The position numbers and the translations under genes were made by a program. A stretch of DNA of 64,000 bases from Allobosea sp. Root483D1 (GTDB lineage Bacteria; Pseudomonadota; Alphaproteobacteria; Rhizobiales; Beijerinckiaceae). The stretch is taken from NCBI RefSeq assembly GCF_001429505.1, contig NZ_LMJW01000004.1, forward strand, positions 60,531 to 124,530, given 5' to 3'. The notes under the pieces were generated by a model, which had not been told where the DNA came from, ran no database searches, and saw only the letters and a program-made list of their open reading frames with translations. Below are positions 54,583-64,000 of the stretch, piece after piece. Every line of letters begins with the position of its first letter. Position 1 is the stretch's first letter.

Positions 54583-54647
54583 CCCTGAAGCCATCGTGCC
54601 TATGCGATGGCCGGCTTTGCGCTAGAGTTCGCCGGCCAGCTTCAGGG
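54583..54647 (+). promoter_or_regulatory. Structured leader (possible three-way junction) upstream of SDR gene
   Basis: Three nested helices: CCCTGAAGC (54583-54591) with GCTTCAGGG (54639-54647); CCATCG with CGATGG (54591-54596, 54605-54610); GGCCGGC with GCCGGCC (54609-54615, 54631-54637), sharing end bases. The outer right arm runs into AGGGAGGGG, the SDR ribosome site region. May be a terminator of the upstream gene or a translation-controlling leader. Confidence 0.45.
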
Positions 54648-54662
54648 AGGGGCGTCATTTCA

Positions 54663-55409
54663 ATGAATCAAATCGATTTGAACGGCAGGGTCGCCATCGT
54701 CACCGGCGGTGCGCAGGGGATCGGCCGTGCCGTTGCCGAACGTCTCGCCGCCAGCGGCGCCAAGGTCGCGATCTGGGATCTCGACGGCAAGCTCGCCAAT
54801 GAGGCGGCCGCCGCGATCGGCCCGGCCGCGAGCGGGCTTTCGATCGACGTGACCGACGCCAGGGCCGTGAACGCCGCCACAGCCGAGCTGGAGCAGCGCC
54901 ATGGCAGCGTCGACATCCTCGTCACCAGCGCCGGCATCGCCGGGCCGAACCTGAAGACCTGGGAATATCCGCTCGACGAATGGGCCAAGATCATGCGCCT
55001 CAACGTCGACGGCACGCTGCATTGCTGCCAGGCGGTGATCCCGGGCATGCTCAAGCGCAATTACGGGCGGCTCGTGCTGGTCGCCTCGATCGCCGGCAAG
55101 GAGGGCAACCCCAACGCCTCGGCCTATTCGGCCTCGAAGGCGGCGGTGATCGCGCTGACCAAATCGCTCGGCAAGGAGCTGGCGCAGCAGGACATCGCGG
55201 TGAACTGCATCACCCCGGCCGCCGCCCGCACCCGCATCTTCGACCAGATGAGCGAGGAGCATATCGGCTACATGCTGGCCAAGATCCCGCGCGGGCGCTT
55301 CCTGCAACCTGAAGAGGTCGCCTCGATGGTCGCCTTCCTCGCCTCGGCCGAGAACAGCTTCACCACCGGTGCAGTCTTCGACCTGTCGGGCGGCCGGGCG
55401 ACCTACTGA
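54663..55409 (+). CDS. Short-chain dehydrogenase/reductase (SDR)
   Basis: A 248-aa classical SDR. Cofactor motif TGGAQGIGRA at residues 14-23, catalytic Ser142, Tyr155 and Lys159 in AYSASKAA, and Asn-containing VTSAGIAG. Resembles 3-oxoacyl-ACP reductase/sugar dehydrogenase-like SDRs; substrate unknown. Preceded by a G-rich ribosome site and a structured leader. Its stop lies 70 bp before the amidohydrolase, so the two may be co-transcribed. Confidence 0.92.
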   Translation: MNQIDLNGRVAIVTGGAQGIGRAVAERLAASGAKVAIWDLDGKLANEAAAAIGPAASGLSIDVTDARAVNAATAELEQRHGSVDILVTSAGIAGPNLKTWEYPLDEWAKIMRLNVDGTLHCCQAVIPGMLKRNYGRLVLVASIAGKEGNPNASAYSASKAAVIALTKSLGKELAQQDIAVNCITPAAARTRIFDQMSEEHIGYMLAKIPRGRFLQPEEVASMVAFLASAENSFTTGAVFDLSGGRATY

Positions 55410-55479
55410 CACCCAAATCGATGTTGCCACGCTAAAGCGGACTGGCCATGCCCATGGCCGGCCCGCTAGGTTTGATTCC

Positions 55480-56739
55480 ATGACCACGACCCTGCCTTCC
55501 CCCGCCGTCCTCGGCGCCCGTGCCTTCGCCGCTCTCGCCGGCCTCAACCGGTTCACGGACGAACCGGGCAAGCTGACCCGGCTCTATCTCTCGCCGTCGC
55601 ACCGGCAGGGCGCGGAATACGTCAAGGGCGCCATGGAGGTCTCGGGCCTGACCGCCTTCATCGACGCTGCCGGATCGGTCCAGGGCCGGCGTGAAGGTGT
55701 TACGCCCGGGCTGCCGGCGGTGCTGATCGGCTCCCATATCGACACGGTCCGCGATGGTGGCCGCTTCGACGGCAATCTCGGCGTCGTCGCCGGTATCCTG
55801 GCGGTACAGGCGATCCGCGACACCGGCATCGCCCTGCCCTTCGCGCTCGAAGTCGTCGCCTTCGGCGACGAAGAGACGGTGCGCTTCCCAACCAATGTCT
55901 CGACCTCCTCGGCGCTGACGGGCCGCTACGACCAGGACTGGCTTTCGGCGCGCGACGCCGATGGCGTCGTGCTGCGCGATGCGCTCATCGCCTTCGGCGG
56001 CGATCCGGCGGGGATTGCCGCGCTCGCCCGCAAGCCGGGCTCGGTCAAGGCTTATCTCGAAGTCCATATCGAGCAGGGTCCGGTACTGGAGGCGGAAAAC
56101 GAAGCGGTCGGCATTGTGACGGCGATCGCCGCACAAGGCCGCGCCGGCGTCCGTGTCAGCGGCGAGGCCGGCCACGCCGGCACGGTGCCGATGCGGCTAC
56201 GCAAGGACGCGCTCACGGCGGCGGCGGAGATGGCGCTGGCGCTGGAAGCGATCGCTGGGGAGCATGAGCGCGCCGTCGGCACGGTCGGCGTGTTCCGGGC
56301 CGATCCCGGCGCCACCAATGTCGTGCCGGGCGCGGTCGATTTCACCATCGATTACCGCGCGCCCGATGGTGAGACCGTTGCGAGCATGGATGGGGAGATC
56401 AACCACCGCTTTGCCGAGATTGCGGCGCGGCGCGGTGTGGGATTGACCATCACGCCCTATTCGCGCGGCGACGCCGTGCCGATGGACGAGGGCCTGCAGG
56501 AGGCGTTCGCGGTTGGAATCGCCCGCACCGGCTCGAACCTGACGGCGCGGCGCCTGGCCTCCGGGGCCGGTCACGACGCCATGGAAATGGCGAAGCTTTG
56601 CCCTTCGGCCATGCTGTTCGTGCGCTGCGAGAAGGGCATCAGCCATTCGCCGCTGGAGAACATGACCGAGCTCGACGCCGGCATCGCCATCCGCGTGCTG
56701 ATCGAGACCATCCTGGAACTGGCGCGCAAAGAGGGCTGA
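55480..56739 (+). CDS. Allantoate-type amidohydrolase (M20 family)
   Basis: A 419-aa Zn-dependent hydrolase. IGSHIDTVRDGGRFDGNLGVVAG (first metal ligands), FGDEETVRFPTN (catalytic Glu), EVHIEQGPVLEAEN and SGAGHDAMEMA. The family covers allantoate amidohydrolase and N-carbamoyl amino acid hydrolases; the EDE-like FGDEETVRFP form is the one commonly labelled allantoate amidohydrolase. Start 55480 (MTTTLPSP) chosen, since the frame from 55369 overlaps the SDR gene. Second M20 enzyme of the window. Confidence 0.88.
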   Translation: MTTTLPSPAVLGARAFAALAGLNRFTDEPGKLTRLYLSPSHRQGAEYVKGAMEVSGLTAFIDAAGSVQGRREGVTPGLPAVLIGSHIDTVRDGGRFDGNLGVVAGILAVQAIRDTGIALPFALEVVAFGDEETVRFPTNVSTSSALTGRYDQDWLSARDADGVVLRDALIAFGGDPAGIAALARKPGSVKAYLEVHIEQGPVLEAENEAVGIVTAIAAQGRAGVRVSGEAGHAGTVPMRLRKDALTAAAEMALALEAIAGEHERAVGTVGVFRADPGATNVVPGAVDFTIDYRAPDGETVASMDGEINHRFAEIAARRGVGLTITPYSRGDAVPMDEGLQEAFAVGIARTGSNLTARRLASGAGHDAMEMAKLCPSAMLFVRCEKGISHSPLENMTELDAGIAIRVLIETILELARKEG

Positions 56740-56745
56740 TCAAGG

Positions 56746-56776
56746 CGTCATGCTCGGGTCAAGCCCGAGCATGACG
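56746..56776. repeat. REP-like hairpin CGTCATGCTCGGG/CCCGAGCATGACG
   Basis: Perfect 13-bp stem with a 5-nt loop between convergent genes. It covers the MsrQ-like stop codon and so encodes that protein's last residues. Likely bidirectional terminator. Confidence 0.85.
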
Positions 56777-57646
56777 GCGGATTGCTTGCGGCCTTGGCGC
56801 CGGCTTGCGGAAGAGGTGCAGAACCGCGAGCGCAAGCCCGACAGCTGCGACCCAATGGCCCGGCCGCAGCGCCGTCCAGTCCTGGTAGACGACGATATCG
56901 GCATTGGCCTGGAAGATCAGCCAGGCCGAGGCGCCCGTGGCGAAGGCGTACCAGGCGGTTTCGGCCAATGCGGTGGCAAGACCTGTCGCCAACGCCGTCA
57001 GCGCCAGCGAGCCGAAGCTCAAGGGAATGCCGAGGCGATTCAGCCCGCGATACGCCATCAATAGCGCGAACAGGCCGGTCAACAGCACCGGCTGGGTGAC
57101 GTCGATCTTCGACTGCAGCGCGAAATGGAACAGGCCGAGGCAGGCGATCGGATAGACGAGGTTGTGCAGGCGCTGCCAGCGTCCCGAGCCGAGGCGGCGG
57201 ATCATGCCGTCGGTCGAGGTGATGCCGAGCACGACGAGGCCGATGAGCGCGGTGATGCCGACGATCAGATAGAAGCGCTTGACGATCTCTGAGAGGATCA
57301 GCCCCCAGTCGAAGGCGAGGTCGATGCAATACAGCGTGAGATGGCCGAGCGCATAGGCGAGGACCGAGAGGCCGAGCATGCGGCGGATGCCGATCAGCTT
57401 GTTCCAATCGAGGATTCGGCGCAGCGGCGTCACCGCGAGGGTGATGACCAGGATGCGCAAGGCCCAGGTGCCGGTGTCGTGCACGGCCTGCGTCCACGGC
57501 TTCGAGCCGAGCTGATGGCTCCAGGCCTGGAAAGCGAGGATCAGAGCGGGGACGAGCACGAGCGCGAAACAGCCGGCGCGCAAGGCGGAGAAGCGCCCCT
57601 GCCGGTCGTTCCAGGGCCAGTAACTGCCTGTTGCTGCCAAAGCCAT
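56759..57646 (-). CDS. msrQ: MsrQ-like heme-binding membrane subunit (ferric-reductase-like)
   Basis: A 295-aa ferric-reductase-like transmembrane protein. About six helices; histidines in LSVLAYALGHLTLYC, GRWQRLHNLVYPIACLGLFHFALQ match the heme-ligand pattern of MsrQ, which feeds electrons to the periplasmic methionine-sulfoxide reductase MsrP. No msrP gene is adjacent, so the partner is unproven. The last residues (RRHARA) are encoded by the REP-like hairpin at 56746. Another frame of similar length on the same strand has no such pattern. Confidence 0.8.
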   Translation of the reverse strand: MALAATGSYWPWNDRQGRFSALRAGCFALVLVPALILAFQAWSHQLGSKPWTQAVHDTGTWALRILVITLAVTPLRRILDWNKLIGIRRMLGLSVLAYALGHLTLYCIDLAFDWGLILSEIVKRFYLIVGITALIGLVVLGITSTDGMIRRLGSGRWQRLHNLVYPIACLGLFHFALQSKIDVTQPVLLTGLFALLMAYRGLNRLGIPLSFGSLALTALATGLATALAETAWYAFATGASAWLIFQANADIVVYQDWTALRPGHWVAAVGLALAVLHLFRKPAPRPQAIRRHARA

Positions 57647-57772
57647 CCGTCACCTTGATTGTCGACCCCTAACGCGAATACGCCAGAATCGGTGGGAAGG
57701 TTACGCTAGCCCACACACAAGGGCGTGAGTCGCGCCGACCCCGTCGCCGCAACGGAGTGGAGAAGCCTACCG

Positions 57773-58384
57773 ATGCCTGCCAATCGCAAGGTCGTATTTG
57801 ATGTCGGCAACGTCCTGTTGCGCTGGGACCCCTTCCATCTCTATCGCGACCTGATCCCCAATGACGAAAAGCGCAGCTGGTTCCTGCAGAACGTCTGCAC
57901 ATCGGCCTGGAACCTGGAACAGGACCGCGGCCGACCCTGGACCGAGGCCGTGGCGACATTGATTGCTGCCCATCCCGAGTGGGAGGCCGAGATCAAGGCC
58001 TTCGACGAGCGCTGGCACGAGACCGTGCCGGGCACGATCGAGGACAGCGTCGCGGTATTGGCCGACCTCAAGGCCAAGGGCGAGCAGGTCTACGCGATCA
58101 CCAATTTCTCGCGCGAGAAATGGGCGGAGTGCCTGATCCGCTTCCCGTTCCTGCAGAGCTTCGACGGCGTGATCGTCTCGGCGCATGAGCGGCTGCTCAA
58201 GCCCGATCCAGCGATCTACAATGTGCTGCTGGAGCGCTACGGACTCAGCGCCGGGGAGTGCATCTTCGTCGACGACAGCGCCAGGAACATCGAAGCGGCC
58301 CGCTCGGTCGGCATGCAGGCGGTTCACTTCGTCGAGCCGATCGACCTCAAGGCCGAGCTGCGCGGGCTCGGCGCGAACCTCTGA
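57773..58384 (+). CDS. HAD-superfamily hydrolase (HAD-IA)
   Basis: A 203-aa phosphatase-like protein: motif I VFDVGNVLLRWDP, motif II AITNFSREKW, motif III lysine in LLKPDPAIYNVLL and motif IV IFVDDSARNIEAA. The ending DLKAELRGLG is typical of YihX-like phosphatases. GGAG upstream supports 57773. Substrate unknown, likely a sugar phosphate. Confidence 0.9.
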   Translation: MPANRKVVFDVGNVLLRWDPFHLYRDLIPNDEKRSWFLQNVCTSAWNLEQDRGRPWTEAVATLIAAHPEWEAEIKAFDERWHETVPGTIEDSVAVLADLKAKGEQVYAITNFSREKWAECLIRFPFLQSFDGVIVSAHERLLKPDPAIYNVLLERYGLSAGECIFVDDSARNIEAARSVGMQAVHFVEPIDLKAELRGLGANL

Positions 58385-58401
58385 GCCGTTCACGGCAACG
58401 C

Positions 58402-58425
58402 CCGCGCAGGGCTATCCCTGCGCGG
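58402..58425 (+). terminator. Terminator hairpin after the HAD gene
   Basis: Perfect 10-bp stem CCGCGCAGGG/CCCTGCGCGG with a 4-nt loop, followed by ATCCGTTT, 18 bp after the HAD stop. It also lies at the end of the convergent gene at 58461. Confidence 0.7.
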
Positions 58426-58460
58426 ATCCGTTTCGAGCGATCAGGCCTTGGCCGAACCTA

Positions 58461-58790
58461 CTACCAGTAATAGCGCGGGCCCCAATAGCGCCGGCGATAC
58501 CCCCAGCCGTAAGGCCGATAATACGGATAAGGCCGGTAGTACGGGTAGGGCCGGTACGGCCGATAATAGCGCGGACCCCAGTAGCGCCGCCGCGGCCCGT
58601 AATAATAATACTGGGCGTAGTCGGCGTCGGTCTTGTCGAGGGTCTCGGGGTCGACCTGGGGGGCGTCGTCAGGCCGGCGCCGGTCTCCCAGCTGGGGCAT
58701 CTTCGACGGTTGCGCCGCCAATCCCGCCGAGGCGAAGCTTGCGGCAGCCAGGCCGCCGATCAGGCTTGCGATGAAGGAACGTCTGTCCAC
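58461..58790 (-). CDS. Exported Tyr/Arg/Pro-rich repeat protein of unknown function
   Basis: A 109-aa protein. Tat-like signal MDRRSFIASLIGGLAAASFA ends near residue 26. The second half is low-complexity: RRRYWGPRYY occurs twice around YRPYPYYRPYPYYRPYG, so about 40% of the last 45 residues is Tyr. Probably periplasmic or wall-associated; similar Tyr/Pro-rich exported proteins occur in rhizobia, but I know no function. Flanked by lepA upstream of the opposite end. Confidence 0.75.
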   Translation of the reverse strand: MDRRSFIASLIGGLAAASFASAGLAAQPSKMPQLGDRRRPDDAPQVDPETLDKTDADYAQYYYYGPRRRYWGPRYYRPYRPYPYYRPYPYYRPYGWGYRRRYWGPRYYW

Positions 58791-58887
58791 GGTGCTGTCC
58801 TCCCTTGACGTGCAGGGCTGTGGATCAACACCGTGATTGCCGGGATGGTTCCCTGAAGTAGCGTCCGCCGGAGCTCAGCCTCCTGGC

Positions 58888-60693
<1,806 letters not shown>

Positions 60694-60754
60694 GCGCGCG
60701 CCATAGCAGTGCGCGCCCCCTGCGCCAAGGGCGCGAGACAGATCGGCCGCCGTT

Positions 60755-61522
60755 TCACTCTGCCGCGAGCAGGCGCTCCTGCGCCCAATTCAGCCTCTTA
60801 TAGTCGAAACCGGCCTCCAAGGTCGGCTTCACCACGGAGAAATAGGGCGAGATGTCGAAATCGCGCGGCATATAGAGCGAATGATGCCGGATGTGCAGGA
60901 TCTCCTCGAAATCCTGCTCGTCCATTGCGCTGGCATATTCGACGGTCGGCAACACCGGATAGCGTGCTGTCTCGAAAGCCTGGGCGATCAGGGTCGAGCA
61001 GATCGCCCGAGTCGGATCGCCGGAGCCGAGCGCGATCATGCGCCGGCGGAAGCCGGCCGGTGCCCAGGGAATTGGGATCAGCCAGCGCGCGAGATCGAGG
61101 ATGTTCTTGAGGTCATACTGCGTGCCGAGCCGCTCGAGCACGTAGTCGACGGCGATCTGGCGGCCTTCGCGGTCCAGGGCCTGGGGTCGGCAGATACGAG
61201 TGCCGAAAGCGCCGTATTTCGACAAGGGCGAGAGCACGCAGCCGACATCCATCTCGACTTCGGCAAGGACTAGCGGTTCGCCCTCGGGGCTGAACTTGCC
61301 GGTGTCGCCGACATAAAGCGCCGCATGCGACCAGGTCGACTGGGTCAGGTACTTGATTGCGGCCGAGACCTTCATGTGGCCTTCGACCAGCAGCACATCG
61401 CCCGGCCGCAGCGCCGCCTTGAGCCGGGCCAGCGCCTTCGCGTCGACCGGACCTGCCTGCGGCTTGCCGCGCGTGATGAAGCGGACCACCGACCGGCCGA
61501 TGAAGTCCAGTCCCCTGTTCAT
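60755..61522 (-). CDS. YiiX/YebB-like permuted NlpC/P60 hydrolase
   Basis: A 255-aa permuted papain-fold hydrolase. [18 protein letters not shown] carries the histidine and [13 protein letters not shown] the catalytic cysteine near residue 185, the reverse order to classic NlpC/P60. GGGGAGG before 61522 fixes the start (MNRGLDFIG). No signal peptide. Likely acts on an amide or ester; substrate unknown. Confidence 0.82.
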   Translation of the reverse strand: MNRGLDFIGRSVVRFITRGKPQAGPVDAKALARLKAALRPGDVLLVEGHMKVSAAIKYLTQSTWSHAALYVGDTGKFSPEGEPLVLAEVEMDVGCVLSPLSKYGAFGTRICRPQALDREGRQIAVDYVLERLGTQYDLKNILDLARWLIPIPWAPAGFRRRMIALGSGDPTRAICSTLIAQAFETARYPVLPTVEYASAMDEQDFEEILHIRHHSLYMPRDFDISPYFSVVKPTLEAGFDYKRLNWAQERLLAAE

Positions 61523-61695
61523 CGACGCCTCCCCTTGCGCCGGCGCCGTTCCCGGCGTCTTCCGGCCCCGAGTAAAACGCGAGCCCGTGACTTTTTCGGA
61601 AATCACCTGGCTGATTTGGGCAAGGGAGACTGGAATTCGCCAAACGTCGTAAAATCAGGGTTGACGGCCGGCCGCGGCAACCTTGTTCCAGATGG

Positions 61696-61728
61696 TCCAC
61701 TATGTTGGAATTAATCTTGCATAGTGGA
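61696..61728. promoter_or_regulatory. Inverted repeat TCCACTATG-N15-CATAGTGGA
   Basis: Perfect 9-bp arms, 36 bp upstream of the GNAT start. Could be an operator or a leader hairpin; the spacer is AT-rich, which suits a promoter region. No dedicated regulator adjoins. Confidence 0.5.
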
Positions 61729-61764
61729 TAGCGCCGCCGATTGAGCGGCGCGAGGAGACAGGTG

Positions 61765-62298
61765 ATGACGGAGCCGGGCAGCGTGACCATCGAGCAGCTT
61801 GACGGGGACGGCGTACGGGCAGCGCTGCCGGCGCTGGCGGAAATCCTGCGCGACTCCGTGGCGAACGGCGCTTCGGTCGGTTTCATGGAGTGGAATACGC
61901 AGGCCGATTTCGAGAGCTTCTGGCACGGCATCGCGGCCGAGGTCGCTGTCGAACGCGTCCTGCTCTTCGTCGCCCGCGACGAAAGCGGCATCGTCGGCAC
62001 GGCACAGCTCCACCCGGTCGGAAAGCCGAACCAGCCGCATCGCGCCGAGATCGCCAAGGTGCTGGTGCATTCGCAGGCGCGCCGCCGCGGCATCGGTGAA
62101 GCGCTGATGCGGGCGGCCGAGGCGGCGGCGCTGGCGCTCGGGCGCGACCTCCTGGTGCTCGACACCGACGAGGGCGGGGCAGCACGCCGCCTCTACAGCC
62201 GTCTGGGCTGGACCGAAGTCGGCACCATCCCGCGCTATGCGCTGATGCCCGACGGGCGCGATTGCGGCTCGACCTTCTTCTATAAGGAGTTGGGCTAA
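61765..62298 (+). CDS. GNAT-family N-acetyltransferase
   Basis: A 177-aa acetyltransferase. Acetyl-CoA motif AKVLVHSQARRRGIGEALMRAAE (RRRGIG) and the C-terminal YSRLGWTEVGTIPRYALMPDGR. Resembles the RimI/phosphinothricin-acetyltransferase-like group; substrate unknown. GAGGAG 8 bp upstream of the ATG. Overlaps the convergent MarR gene by 4 bp. Confidence 0.9.
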   Translation: MTEPGSVTIEQLDGDGVRAALPALAEILRDSVANGASVGFMEWNTQADFESFWHGIAAEVAVERVLLFVARDESGIVGTAQLHPVGKPNQPHRAEIAKVLVHSQARRRGIGEALMRAAEAAALALGRDLLVLDTDEGGAARRLYSRLGWTEVGTIPRYALMPDGRDCGSTFFYKELG

Positions 62299-62738
62299 CC
62301 GAGCTCGGCGCCGCGCGAGAGCGCGCCAACGATCCGGCGCATGCCGGTCAGCAGCGCCTCGCGTTCCGCTTCGGAAAAGCCGGCCAAAGCGCGCGCATTG
62401 ACGCCCTTGGCGGCGGCGAGGGCCGGCTCCTGCAGCGCCTTGGCCCGCGCGGTGAGCTGAATGCGGCGGGCGCGGGCATCGGCCTGGTCGGGGCGGCGTT
62501 CGATCAAGCCATCGCGCTCCATCCGGGCGAGCGTCGCTGCCATCGTCGCCTGCTCGACATCGAGCCGGCCGACCAGGTCCTTCTGGGTCAACCCTTCCTC
62601 GCGCCAGAGTTCGAGCAGCACCATGAACTGCGCCGGGGCGAGGCCGAGCGGGCGCACCGCCTCGGCGAGCTCGCGCGCGAACAGGCGGGCGACATGATTG
62701 GCGAGATAGCCGGCGGAGTTGGTCTTGAAGCTGGTCAT
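62295..62738 (-). CDS. MarR-family transcriptional regulator
   Basis: A 147-aa winged-helix regulator. LGLAPAQFMVLLELWREEGLTQKDLVGRLDVEQATMAATLARMERDGLIERRPDQADARARRIQLT is the MarR fold. Divergent from the DUF1772 gene across an 84-bp gap holding a long palindrome, so it probably represses both. Confidence 0.9.
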   Translation of the reverse strand: MTSFKTNSAGYLANHVARLFARELAEAVRPLGLAPAQFMVLLELWREEGLTQKDLVGRLDVEQATMAATLARMERDGLIERRPDQADARARRIQLTARAKALQEPALAAAKGVNARALAGFSEAEREALLTGMRRIVGALSRGAELG

Positions 62739-62766
62739 GCAGGGCTCGATCCGGAAAGTTTGTAGT

Positions 62767-62806
62767 TGAACAGTATGCTATGCAATGATATATAGCATGC
62801 TGTTCA
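62767..62806. promoter_or_regulatory. MarR/DUF1772 operator
   Basis: Inverted repeat TGAACAGTATGCTAT (62767-62781) and ATAGCATGCTGTTCA (62792-62806), one mismatch in 15, spacer 10 bp. It fills the divergent promoter. Confidence 0.8.
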
Positions 62807-62822
62807 TTTCGAGGAGATGGCC

Positions 62823-63326
62823 ATGCCTGCCTCCAGTCTCGATGCGACCGCGCAGAAAAGCGGTGCTTCCGCCACGGGCCTCGTCGCGCTGATTCTTGCG
62901 ACGCTGTTCGCCGGTGCTGCGATCTACATCCTCGTCGCCGAGCAGCCGGCGCGGCTCGCGCTGGAGGATCGCTCGCTTCTGCTGCAATGGCAGGAAAGCT
63001 ACCCGCGCGCGGCGCGGATGCAGGCCGGGCTCGCCGTACTGGCCAGCCTCGTCGGGACGATCGCCTACTGGCGAGCGAGAGGCCGGCTCTGGCTGGTCGG
63101 CGCAACGCTGATGCTCGCCAATCTGCCCTTCACGCTGATCGTGATCGCGCCAGTGAATGACGCATTATTGGCGCTCGGTTCCGAGCAGGCGTCAGCGGCG
63201 AGCCGGGCTCTGATCGAGCGCTGGGGCGTACTGCACGGCGTGCGCGCCGGGCTGTCAGTGCTGGCGATCGCCGCCTTCATGCTGGCGACCGCCCGCGGCG
63301 GATATCACTCGGCGTTGCGGAAGTAA
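62823..63326 (+). CDS. DUF1772-family membrane protein
   Basis: A 167-aa protein with four hydrophobic segments (about 20-40, 68-85, 90-112, 145-162), matching DUF1772, related to anthrone oxygenases. GAGGAG lies 6 bp before 62823; the ATG at 62817 is too close to it. Its end overlaps the convergent DUF3297 gene by 22 bp. Probably induced by a ligand of the MarR protein; function unknown. Confidence 0.82.
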   Translation: MPASSLDATAQKSGASATGLVALILATLFAGAAIYILVAEQPARLALEDRSLLLQWQESYPRAARMQAGLAVLASLVGTIAYWRARGRLWLVGATLMLANLPFTLIVIAPVNDALLALGSEQASAASRALIERWGVLHGVRAGLSVLAIAAFMLATARGGYHSALRK

Positions 63327-63547
63327 GGCTCGACGGCGCCCTTGAGCTTGACCGTCATCGGGTTGCCATGGCGGTCCTTGGCATTGCCGGCGGTGAGGCG
63401 GACCCAGCCCTCGCTGACGCAGTATTCCTCGACATTGGTCTTCTCGACGCCCTTGAAGCGGACGCCGATATCCCGCGCCAGCAGCTCCTCATTGTAGAAC
63501 GGGCTGTTGGGGTTGGAGGACAGCCGGTCGGGGAGGGTGTCGGTCAT
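63305..63547 (-). CDS. DUF3297-family protein
   Basis: An 80-aa protein: DTLPDRLSSNPNSPFYNEELL, RDIGVRFKG and GNAKDRHGNPMTVKLKGAVEP match DUF3297, a short conserved proteobacterial protein of unknown role. No signal peptide. Convergent with the DUF1772 gene. Confidence 0.88.
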   Translation of the reverse strand: MTDTLPDRLSSNPNSPFYNEELLARDIGVRFKGVEKTNVEEYCVSEGWVRLTAGNAKDRHGNPMTVKLKGAVEPYFRNAE

Positions 63548-63634
63548 GGCGCTGCTCGTCGGTTGCGGTGATTTGCCGGACAGGTAGCAGGCTCGGGGCG
63601 CCGCGGCAAAGACGCAGGGCGGACCGCGAAAACG

Positions 63635-63668
63635 GAGCGGCCGGCCTGCAGGGGCAGGCCGGCCGCTC
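63635..63668 (-). terminator. Terminator of the ferredoxin-NADP reductase gene
   Basis: Perfect 15-bp stem GAGCGGCCGGCCTGC/GCAGGCCGGCCGCTC with a 4-nt loop. On the minus strand it is followed by CGTTTTCG, 20 bp after the stop. Confidence 0.8.
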
Positions 63669-63688
63669 TATGCGATATTCGCCCGGTC

Positions 63689-64000
63689 TCAGCGTTCGGC
63701 GAAGGCCTTCTCGATGACGTAGTCGCCGGCCTCGCCGTGATTGCCTTCCTGAAGGCCACGCTCGTCGAAGATCTGCTTGAGATCGACCAGCATCTGCGGG
63801 CTGCCGCAGAGCATGAAGCGGTCGCCTTCGGCGTCGAACGGGCCCATGCCGGTGTCGCTGAAGAGCTGGCCGGAGGTGATGAGATCGGTGATGCGACCGC
63901 GATTGCGGAAAGGCTCGCGCGTCACGGTCGGGTAATAGACCAGCTGCTCGCGAATCATCTCGCCGAGGAATTCGTCGTTCGGCAGTTCCTGCTGGATGCG
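63689..64000 (-). CDS. fpr: Ferredoxin-NADP+ reductase, C-terminal part (cut by window edge)
   Basis: Last about 103 residues, continuing past 64000. YYPTVTREPFRNRGRITDLITSGQLF, FMLCGSPQMLVDLKQIF and the ending VIEKAFAER are typical of bacterial Fpr, which exchanges electrons between NADPH and ferredoxin or flavodoxin. The FAD-binding half and the start are outside the window. Confidence 0.92.
   Translation of the reverse strand, partial: RIQQELPNDEFLGEMIREQLVYYPTVTREPFRNRGRITDLITSGQLFSDTGMGPFDAEGDRFMLCGSPQMLVDLKQIFDERGLQEGNHGEAGDYVIEKAFAER

Noticed and set aside
56748..57653. Alternative minus-strand ORF overlapping the MsrQ-like gene
   Set aside because: Arg/Pro-rich, no membrane pattern; the frame 56759-57646 has helices and heme-type histidines.
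58471..58620. Short repeated units that might suggest a CRISPR or minisatellite
   Set aside because: They are in-frame Tyr/Arg/Pro codon repeats inside the exported protein gene, with no unique spacers of constant length.

Overview
The window is 64 kb of GC-rich, gene-dense chromosome from an alphaproteobacterium, most likely Hyphomicrobiales (Bosea/Bradyrhizobium/Methylobacterium-like). This rests on GC-rich codon use, the trpF-trpB and trpA-accD-folC blocks, an AccD without the usual cysteine zinc ribbon, short-palindrome (REP-like) repeats of rhizobial type, and many ABC transporters for scavenged organic compounds. The genus is an inference. I see no phage, insertion sequence, CRISPR array or rRNA.

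Layout. 1-11.4 kb: tRNA-Ala(GGC), an AT-richer gene-poor stretch, then a flavin monooxygenase with an SsuABC-like transporter, a convergent catabolic operon (cyclase, BKACE/DUF849, SMP-30, Liv-type binding protein), a TetR regulator with a Rid protein, and an M20 amidohydrolase. 11.8-16.1 kb: a ribose-type sugar ABC importer and a Gfo/Idh/MocA dehydrogenase. 16.1-23.6 kb is the most unusual part: a MarR regulator; a fused PhnN kinase plus archaeal-type nucleotide phosphorylase; a NadC-like phosphoribosyltransferase; and, divergently, a 6-hydroxynicotinate-reductase-like protein, a UPF0280 protein and two tandem AA_synth (DUF1185) proteins. Related palindromes lie in front of the MarR gene and in the divergent promoter region. 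23.6-26.8 kb: a xylose-type ABC importer.

27-36 kb: a secreted ClpP-like protein, an aldo/keto reductase, a VapBC module, a GGDEF protein with degenerate EAL domain and overlapping P-loop kinase, TypA/BipA, and an Rrf2 regulator overlapping a thioredoxin-reductase-like flavoprotein. 36-46.5 kb: a TAXI-type binding protein and the tryptophan region, where trpFB and trpA-accD-folC face each other across SIMPL, aldo/keto reductase, frameshifted lipoprotein and toxin-antitoxin genes, which looks like an inversion. 45.6-50.6 kb: a cysteine-synthase-like gene, DUF488 and HxlR genes with a repeated 19-bp palindrome, a third PIN module, formamidase and an EamA transporter. 51-64 kb: AbrB-family membrane protein, two exopolysaccharide-type glycosyltransferases, SDR, allantoate-type amidohydrolase, MsrQ-like protein, HAD phosphatase, LepA, a NlpC/P60-like hydrolase, GNAT, a MarR/DUF1772 divergent pair, DUF3297 and the end of a ferredoxin-NADP reductase.

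The coherent new idea is the 16-23.6 kb locus. The fusion could turn a nucleoside monophosphate into ribose-1,5-bisphosphate and then PRPP, which the adjacent NadC-like enzyme would use, while the divergent operon carries a putative Fe-S reductase for a pyridine-type substrate. This is inferred from domains and gene order only. All homology statements come from reading motifs; no database search was run.
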